A stretch of 64,000 nucleotides of DNA, taken from Pseudocercospora fijiensis CIRAD86. Its lineage: Eukaryota > Ascomycota > Dothideomycetes > Mycosphaerellales > Mycosphaerellaceae. The notes beneath the pieces are model-generated. The model was not told the origin of the DNA. It ran no database searches and saw nothing but the letters and a program-made list of their open reading frames with translations. Positions 56,838-64,000 of this stretch are shown piece by piece. The DNA is taken from the NCBI RefSeq assembly GCF_000340215.1, contig NW_006921532.1, positions 10,264,188 through 10,328,187 on the forward strand, written 5' to 3'. Position 1 is the first letter of the stretch; every line of letters begins with the position of its first letter. The position numbers and the translations under genes were made by a program.

Positions 56838-57284
56838 TGCGGAAAACCGCGTGGGTGGTGTTACACTGAAGGCTTGCAGTGCAGGAAGCTTTCGATGGTC
56901 AAGGCGTTCGATCGTTCGATCTCAACTTCAACCTCCCATCATCAAAGCTCTTCCTCTTCCCTCGCCTTCCACACCGGACCAACGAAGTCGCCTTCACGAG
57001 AGCAACTGAGCCTTGCAATAGCATTTCGACACACATCTTGTCAGCTGATCTAAGCAAGATCATTATCGCCGTAGGAGAGGGGTCCGGCTATCGCAAGCCG
57101 TGCAGCTCATGCTCTTTGGCCGTGAACATGTCTCCTCAACATCATCCATGCGCCCTTCAAGTAAGCGGTTATCCGAATAGACGGTGTCGATATTGGACAG
57201 GCATGAAGTACGGTATAGCGCCTTGCTAAACATTCATCGATCAACCCGACGACGACTGCATTTCAAGATTTAGAAACAGCACCT
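56838..57284. promoter_or_regulatory. Divergent promoter, TAE1 and flavin monooxygenase
   Basis: 447 bp between two divergent start codons. No clear motif is seen by eye. Confidence 0.5.
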
Positions 57285-59266
57285 ATGGCGGGAATATATA
57301 TGTCAGAGGACAAGTTCACGATGGAGGATATGATGGAAAAAGACCCTACGCTCGAAGTCAATGGCATACCAGACCAGGCCAATGGACCCAGACCTGATCC
57401 TCCACAGCGAAATGGAGAGCCTCGACCACCAGATTGGATACCACTGTACAGAAAGCCGATGCGGACGCCGACACGGAAATTGCGAATTGCTTGTATAGGA
57501 GCTGGCATCTCAGCGATGAATCTGGCTTACAAGATATATCATGAATGGCACGACGTAATTGGCGAATTCACTGAACTTGTTATATACGAAGCAAACGAAA
57601 CATTGGGTGGAACGTGGCTTGTCAATACCTACCCAGGAGTGGCGTGCGATGTTCCTGCCCACATTTACACTGTAGGCCATGTGTTGGATTGATATACTTG
57701 ACGAGTTGGCATTGACCGTATCCAGTTTCCGTTTGAACCGAATCCCAATTGGAGCGCATATTATGCCTCGGGTGGAGAAATCTTAGAGTACTTCAGGAAG
57801 ACCGTGGACAAGTACGACCTCGCACGCGACGTCAAATGTGGCCATCGCGTTTCATATGCACAATTTCACGAGGACGAAGGCAAATGGCATCTGAAGGTGG
57901 AAACCAAGTCTGGCACAGTAGAAGATACTGCCGACGTTTTCGTCTCTGCTGTAGGCTTCTTGAGCAAATGGAGGTGGCCAGATATTCCTGGACTCGCAGA
58001 CTTCAAAGGATCGAAAATGCACTCCGCCGACTGGGATCCGAGCTTTGACTACACCGGCAAGCGAATCGCAGTCATCGGCAATGGTTCCAGTGCCATACAG
58101 ATCCTTCCTCAAATGGTAGAGAGAGCATCCCATCTCACAAACTTCATCCGAAACCCAACATACATAACTCCAGGCCTAGGATCCGGCATTATCGGAGGAC
58201 AGACACAATACTACTACACCGAAGAAGAAAAACAAACATTTCGCGAAGATCCAGAAGCACTGAAAGCCTACCGCAAGAAAATCCAAGCCGGCTCCAATCG
58301 CGCCTTCGACATGTTCGTCAAGAATTCCGAAGCCCAAGAATCCGGCCGAAAAGCCACAGCAGAACAAATGAAGCAAAAACTTGGCGGCGACGAAGAATTA
58401 GCCCAGAAGCTCATACCAGACTACGAAGTCGGCTGTCGACGCAGTACGCCAGGACCAGGTTATCTCGAAGCCTTCAAACGCTCCAACGTCTCCCTAATCA
58501 CAACCCCCATAAAATCCATCACTTCAACCGGAATCCTCACATCCGACGACACACACCATGACTTGGACGCCATAATCTTCGCAACAGGCTTCGACGTATC
58601 CCACAAACCCCCCTTCCCGCTCATCGGCCGCAACAAAAAATCCTTGGCAGACTACTGGGACCCCGAACCAATGTCATACCTAAGTCTTTGCGCCTCAGGA
58701 TTTCCTTCATTTTTCACGTTCAGTGGACCGAATGCGCCCGTTGGACATGGAAGTCTGATGGCGGGCTTGGGTTGGTCGGCGGAGTATATCTGTAAATGGA
58801 TACAGAAGATTGCGGAAGAGGATATCAAGTATGTGGATGTGAAGCAGGAGGTTTTGGAGGAGTTTAATACGTATAGTGATGAGATTATGCAGACCCTGGC
58901 TTGGAGTGGAGGGTGTCAGTCGGTATGTCTCATGCTCTCCTGCGAATATTGGAGCACTTTTTCTGATTCCGAAGCTGATGCTGAACAGTGGTATAAAAAT
59001 CATCGAAAGAATGGGAAAGTTACTGCTGTTTGGGTAAGTGTTCTGACTTCTTTGCGCGGCACCCATGCCTACAATTCATTTGCTCACTTGTCTTCGCGTT
59101 GCAGGCCGGCTCAGCCATCTCTTACCACGACATGATCTCCAGTCTGAGGCCCGAAGATTTTAATATTGTGTATCGGTCCAGAAATCGATTCAGATTCATG
59201 GGAAATGGGAGGACGAAGAGGGAATATGACCCTGAGGCTGATTTGGCGTGGTACTTGAAGAAGTGA
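57285..59266 (+). CDS. Flavin-dependent monooxygenase, Baeyer-Villiger type
   Basis: An FAD- and NADPH-dependent oxygenase that turns ketones into esters or lactones; the substrate is unknown. Four exons: 57285-57671, 57726-58922, 58989-59033, 59105-59266 (introns 54, 66, 71 bp), giving 596 aa. The FAD Rossmann motif is at residues 72-77 (GAGISA; the last Gly of GxGxxG is Ala). GTWLVNTYPGVACDVPAHIYTF follows, spanning intron 1 cleanly. The Baeyer-Villiger fingerprint FxGxxxHxxxWD is complete (F222, G224, H228, W232, D233), and the second nucleotide motif reads VIGNGSSAIQI. Exon 4 supplies the end EYDPEADLAWYLKK. It resembles StcW-type enzymes of fungal secondary metabolism, but no other cluster gene is nearby. 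Confidence 0.9.
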
Positions 59267-59653
59267 TGCAGTAAACCAGGAACCGTTGGCCGCTCGAGAT
59301 CGTGGTCGTGCTGCGAGTGGGGCAGGCAAGAGCTCGCAGGCGTAGAGTCGTAGACCTGATGGAGCCGAGTTCGTATACCTGCAATGTGTAGAAGGAATTG
59401 TACTCGCTCGATGATGCGATCGTGTCGTAAGAGGGCCACGCAAGAGCTCAAGGGTGTAAAACGAATACTGCGATGGAGTTGGACTCGCTTTCAAACGCAC
59501 GCTGCATCAAATTCATAGAGTATCAAGCAGAAGAAGAGAGGTAAACGCCAAGTACCACATGCCATCCATCCGTCTCTAACGCATCGCTCCCGCAATATAT
59601 CTCCGCTCCGAGACGGCGGCTCCGTAGACTCAATTGCTCCAAGCTGAGCTCAT
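59267..59653. other. Convergent spacer with a tandem duplication
   Basis: 387 bp between the 3' ends of the monooxygenase and SAR1. It contains the two-unit repeat at 59292-59490. Confidence 0.6.
59292..59490 (+). repeat. Diverged tandem duplication, period about 114 bp
   Basis: Unit 1 (59292-59378) and unit 2 (59406-59490) share GCTCGA, GCAAGAGCTC, GATGGAG and other words in the same order, with many substitutions. Confidence 0.65.
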
Positions 59654-60350
59654 CTAAACATACTGCGACAACCACCGAATACCATCTCCATACCCTTGCC
59701 TCATAACAACGGAACACATGAAAATCTCGATCGGTCGAATGCCATCAAGCGGCACTTTGCCCTTGCCCGTAGTCTGATAAAGTCCTAGCTCATGCCTCAA
59801 CTGATCCTCAGACACAGCATTTGGGTGATCAATCTTGTTTCCCAAGATCAGGAAAGGTGTCTTGGCCAGATCTTCCATGCTCAACAGAGCGTCCAATTCG
59901 GCTTTGGATTCGGCGAAACGTTCGGGGTCTTTGGCGTCGACGAGGAAGACGATGCCGGAGACTTCTGGGAAATAGTCCTTCCACAGTCGGCGTGCTTGCT
60001 GGTGACCGCCGAGGTCAAAGGTTGTGAAGCGGCAGGCGCCGATGGAGAGTTCTTCGGAGGTAGGGTGGAGGGTGGGCTGGAGGATGGCGACACGGTCGTT
60101 CTTGAGCATGTGCAGGAGCTGTGCGGTCGAGGTTAGTTGCTGCAGGTTATCAAGGGCGATGAGGCCTGGAGTTGCTCGTGCTTACTGTGGTCTTGCCAGC
60201 GTTGTCGAGGCCTAGGAAGAGCAGTTTGGCGTGCTTGTTAGCCAGACCTAAGCTGGCCAGCATGTCCCAGACTGGAGAGGTGTTTGTCAGCTATTGAGTA
60301 TTCTTCAGAGATACAGGCATGAATGACATACACCAGTCGAGGATCCACAT
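59654..60350 (-). CDS. SAR1: Small GTPase SAR1, COPII coat
   Basis: The GTPase that starts COPII vesicle budding at the endoplasmic reticulum. Three exons on the minus strand: 60350-60332, 60271-60186, 60118-59654 (introns 60 and 67 bp), giving 189 aa, exactly the family length. The 19-nt first exon plus exon 2 gives [16 protein letters not shown], the amphipathic membrane helix. Next are the P-loop GLDNAGKTT (split by intron 2 after KTT), [15 protein letters not shown], switch [19 protein letters not shown], and the end [10 protein letters not shown]. All family landmarks are present and intact. Confidence 0.97.
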
Positions 60351-60590
60351 GTTGGCAGGACTGTGCGGGTGCTATGCGGTTGATTGCTTCCAATATTGAT
60401 CGAGAGTTGAAAGCAGCGGTTTTCGCTGATCGAGTGGCGAGCGTGGCAGTGGCAGAGTGGTTGAAAGATGGATGATGGAGGGTGTTAGTGTCGGAAGCGG
60501 CCAGATGAGCTTGCCAAGGATCCGTGTCTACAAGCTGGCTCAGGGTAGGGAGGCCCATACATACCAGAGGCTCAATGCGGGGTTTCTCAT
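60351..60590 (-). promoter_or_regulatory. Upstream region of SAR1
   Basis: A short host-like stretch between the SAR1 start codon and the edge of the decayed repeat region. Confidence 0.5.
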
Positions 60591-61540
60591 ACTTCTCACC
60601 GCTATTCCTACCTAATTCTTCGTGTTTGACCTTCTACGACTCGTACTATACTCGCTATCGACTCGTAGAATGCCTCTACGTATCGATTTATCGCTATAGA
60701 AGGCTTAGATAATATCTTAAGTCTACGGCGGCACTATACAAGAAGCAATCGTATAATACCTTATATAAGAGACCGGTTGTCAGATATCTCTTAATACACT
60801 TAAACGAAGGCTTAAAGAGTAGAATATTAATTATAGCTACTCTACTTACTATTACCGAGTTAACGATATTAAGGTACTAAAGATCCGGGTCGTATATACC
60901 TTCTACGTTCTACGGTTAACTAATAAAGAGGCGGTTCGAGTACTATAGGCGGATAGGTTTAAGATTAGCTAGCGGAGGTATTAACGGATACGTTAAGAGC
61001 TTAGATTAAAGAAGGCATTATTAATAGACAAATAGATAGAAGCGGAAGAATAGATAGTAGAGGTCTTATAGGAAGAGCTCGAGAAGTCTATAGTAGAGTC
61101 CTTTAGCCGACGGCACCTATATACCTATATTAGGTCTAAATACAACATTATTAGTAGAGATCGGCTATATCGTATAGCTTCCTTGCTAAATCCTAAAGGG
61201 TTGCGAGTCCGCTACGAGCGGGCGCGAGAGTACTATAGAGCGATTATTATACCCGGCCCTAGTTATATAATATTAATAGATGCTTACTATAAATTCGAGC
61301 ATTAGGGGATATAGATCTACGCAGCGATTGATATTTACTCGCGTTATATTGTCTAGATCTATATAGGCATTACTAGCCGGATAGCTATCTCTATACTAGC
61401 TTAATACCTTACAACGATCCGGAATAGTAGTATAATACTATAGATTATTCGATTAGACCGTAGGGCAGAGACGATTCTAGCCGCGGATACTTACTATAAG
61501 ACTCGCCTTACGACTCGTAGTAACCCGGAACAACCGCTAG
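60591..61540 (+). pseudogene. Integrase-core (rve-like) gene relic, cut by Gypsy copy 3
   Basis: The plus strand has a stop-broken reading: RYERAREYYRAIIIPGPSY, ILIDAYYKFEH, IYAAIDIYSRYIV, then IRLDRRAET and LAADTYY. The order DxxYKF...YAAID.YSRY...DRRAET is like the integrase-core proteins common in fungal genomes (a retroviral-type DDE fold without other pol domains). It stops at 61540, where the LTR of Gypsy copy 3 begins. Stops are TAG/TAA where Trp or Gln are expected. Confidence 0.75.
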
Positions 61541-61737
61541 TATAAGAAGGGTTATGTTAGTAGGTAGATAGGGTAGTAGTAGGTATAAGTAGTATTCGAT
61601 AAGGAGCTAGGAGGAGAGGGAGGAAGGTAGGAGAGTTAGCCTAACGCCAAGCGCCAAGCCCTGCCTAAGGCACTAAGACCCTAGCTTCACTCGGCCTAGT
61701 TATATGCTAATCACGTATAGCCTCTTTAGCCCTAACA
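61541..61737 (-). repeat. 3' LTR of Gypsy copy 3 (197 bp)
   Basis: One base shorter than the other LTRs. On the minus strand it begins TGTTAGGGCTAAAGAGG, the least mutated start, showing that the element's ends were TG...; the left flank is GCTAG (61536-61540), a possible target duplication. Confidence 0.9.
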
Positions 61738-64000
61738 CACGCTTCCCTTCTAAAGGCCGCGCCCTCGTAGCCGGTCTTTGTCCTAGTCTTAACCTCTATT
61801 GCTGCTAACTTAGTAGGTCTAATAAGCTGCTTAGCCCGCGCTAAATTAAACACTTAACTACCTAATTATATAACTATATCAAACCTTACCTCTAACAATA
61901 CAATGTATAACTCTAACTGCGCTATCTCTATATATAATAAACTATAAAGTGATATATATCTATAAGAATTGAAGGCCTTCGACTAATTACAATACGAGCG
62001 CGTCTTCCCTACTATAATAGGTAGACGTACGAGGTATTATAGCACTGCCTCCGTTCTAAGTAATGTCGTATCGAGTTCTTTGCGTCTACTCTTAAAAGAT
62101 CTAGTAATGTCCGCTTCCGAGGGTTTGTCCGTTTCCGAGGGTTATTGTTCTTATTGTTCGTAGTTTCGCTAGCCCCAATTAGCTAGGTTTAGCAGCCTTT
62201 AAGTGTTAATCTTATCTTATCTTTTCAAAAAACACAGCTCGTCTAGTTTCTATAGGTAAAGGCTATTATAAGTATAGTAGTGGAGGTTCGCCTCGCTTAA
62301 AGGGTTAGATAGATCGAGGAGTAACCTATTGTCCGCAAGATCGACCCCGGCTAGCTTAGCTCTATAGTTTTGCCCTTAGTTAGTTAGTCTATTAGTCTAC
62401 TCAATCTTTTAAGCGGCTTAAAGTTTTAACTCGGCCTCAAAGTTTTGATTAAACCTTTGATAGGCTTAAAGCTTTAATCAAAGTTTTAATTAAAGGTGCC
62501 TTAGGCTCGTAGTATAGGTAAGGTTGTGTCTATAGGCGCAGCGACAATAGCAAGTAATATTGACAATAGCGGCGCTAGTCGTCTTAGCGCTAACTTTACC
62601 TCGCTTCTAATCTCCTCCTTCTACTAATAATACACTCCGCAACACCGTTACTAACATAGCCGCGCCGGCCGTCGGCGTACTGCTAGCTCGTAGCGCGGCA
62701 CTATCACCTTTATTACCGTTATTCGCACGCGCGCGCGCGTCGCCCTTATCGAACGCTTAGGTCTCGAGGCCTCGATAGAATAAAGAATAAGAGGGGGACC
62801 TATAGGGCGCATTAGGGAAGAGGTAGAATCCTTAAAAGAGTAGGCGATTAGTTGACAGCTATAGCGCGTTTGTTAACGCTTAGTACGCGTCCACTATAGT
62901 AGTATAGTCTTATTGTCCTAGTTTGTCGGCCTCTAATTAGTTAGCTAATAGCACCCCGGGGGTGCTATTAATCCTAAGCCTTAGTAACATTACGAGCTTT
63001 TAGCCTTCTTCTTGTTCTTTACACTAGTCCAATACTCGTCTAATAGCTTAGTTATATCTTTAAAAGAGGCTTCAGCTTCCTACGAGTCCTATTTAGGCGA
63101 ATAGCCTTGCTATCTTAACAGGTACTCCTTCTTGCCTTTCCTAGTCCGGTACTATAAGATACGTTCTATAGACTATAGTTCTTTACTATTAGCTAAGACT
63201 TCTTCTAACTTAGCAGGTGCTTCGTCGCCTTCGCGTTAATAGTATAGCTTAAGGAGGGATATATAGAAGGTATTATAGATAGTGTAATAGGGTAGAAGCT
63301 ATAACTAGTAGGCCTATATGCCCTTCGGTTCTCGGATGCGGAATGGGCTAATGTATCTTAGTGCGAGCTTAGGCCTTGTTTTACTATCGGGTAATAGGTG
63401 TTTGCGGATGCGGAGGTTCTTTATACTAAGCATAACTATGTCGCCTTGCTTGAAGGTCATTAGAAGGTAGTGTTTGTTATAGTAGGTCTTTTAGTACTCT
63501 TAAGCCTTTGTCAACTTCTCGGCTATCTTAGTATAGATTTCTCGTATCTTCTAAACCCTCTTAATAGCCGCTAGTGTTTCAGGTTGACCTTAACCCGCTT
63601 CCCTTTCCTTACGCTCGGCCTCGAGCGATAAGGGATCTTGTAGTATAGTAGCGTTTTAGCCTATTATAGCGAAATAAGGTAACACCTTAGTAGATAAGTA
63701 GACACTATTATTGTATACGAATTCGGCTAGTTGTAGGAGGTTAACCTAATCGTTAGGGTTGTTATTAATATAGCTACGCAGGTACTACTATAGCGTAGCA
63801 TTCTGCCTCTCGGTCTAGCTATCTGTTTGTAGATAGAATGCTATAGATAGGCGATGCTTAAGTCTCAGCTATAGGCATATCTCACTCTAATAGTAAGATA
63901 TGAATATCGGGCCTCGGTTAGAGACTATCCCCTTAGGGGTTCCCTAATAGCTATAGAAGATGTTATTCTATAGTAACTTAGCTAGGTTAATAGCAGTCTA
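61541..64000 (-). mobile_element. Gypsy chromovirus copy 3, 3' part (runs off the window)
   Basis: Same family and orientation as 33386-40513: 3' LTR at 61541-61737, polypurine tract, about 1 kb of non-coding DNA, chromodomain near 63030-63150, and integrase core at the window edge (SDRG region near 63905-63935). Some CA/TG words survive in the LTR (TGTTAG, CACTCGG), so it looks slightly less mutated than copy 2. Frames are broken by stops. Confidence 0.88.

Overview
This is nuclear DNA of a filamentous ascomycete. Its genes carry short introns (about 45-82 bp, GT...AG), and it contains a fungal F-box protein, a fungal G-protein gamma subunit with a CAAX end, MIC60, eIF3a, and repeats with strong RIP-type decay. 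The gene set and style fit Dothideomycetes, but that class is an inference. There is no bacterial-style operon. I found no CRISPR, tRNA or rRNA.

Layout. Positions 1-2802 hold nested transposon relics: the 3' end of a Gypsy chromovirus inserted in a pogo/Fot1-type DDE transposon. Positions 2803-31790 are a normal gene island: a KIN1/MARK kinase; a Tc1/mariner relic (7173-9098); a 2OG-Fe(II) dioxygenase; MIC60; a BCAS3-type WD40 protein; eIF3a; a G-gamma subunit split over three exons; a NUC-1/PHO4-type bHLH factor; and an F-box protein. Positions about 31800-44701 are a 12.9 kb transposon block. In it a full-length 7.1 kb Gypsy chromovirus (33386-40513, two 198-bp LTRs, 5-bp duplication TATAG) sits inside a Tc1/mariner element, next to a 3.28 kb pogo element with long terminal inverted repeats. 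Positions 44702-60590 are a second gene island: gamma-adaptin APL4, TPT1, a small repetitive protein, an 842-aa disordered protein, the TAE1 N-terminal methyltransferase, a flavin monooxygenase of Baeyer-Villiger type, and SAR1. Positions 60590-64000 are decayed again: an integrase-core gene relic broken by a third Gypsy copy that runs off the window.

The host genes are mostly housekeeping genes of membrane traffic (APL4, SAR1, perhaps BCAS3), translation (eIF3a, TPT1, TAE1), mitochondrial architecture (MIC60) and signalling (KIN1, G-gamma, bHLH). They do not form one pathway or a metabolite cluster. I joined exons by hand using splice signals and reading frame, so exon edges are predictions.

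The most distinctive signal is mutational. The repeat blocks have lost nearly all CpA and TpG but keep CpG, with the few survivors mostly in GCA/TGC context. All transposon coding regions are dead, several by single changes at catalytic residues that can be read directly. I did not find a convincing new biological system. The best leads are the mutation signature, repeat expansion inside one decayed transposon copy, and an internal 39-bp duplication in the Gypsy element.
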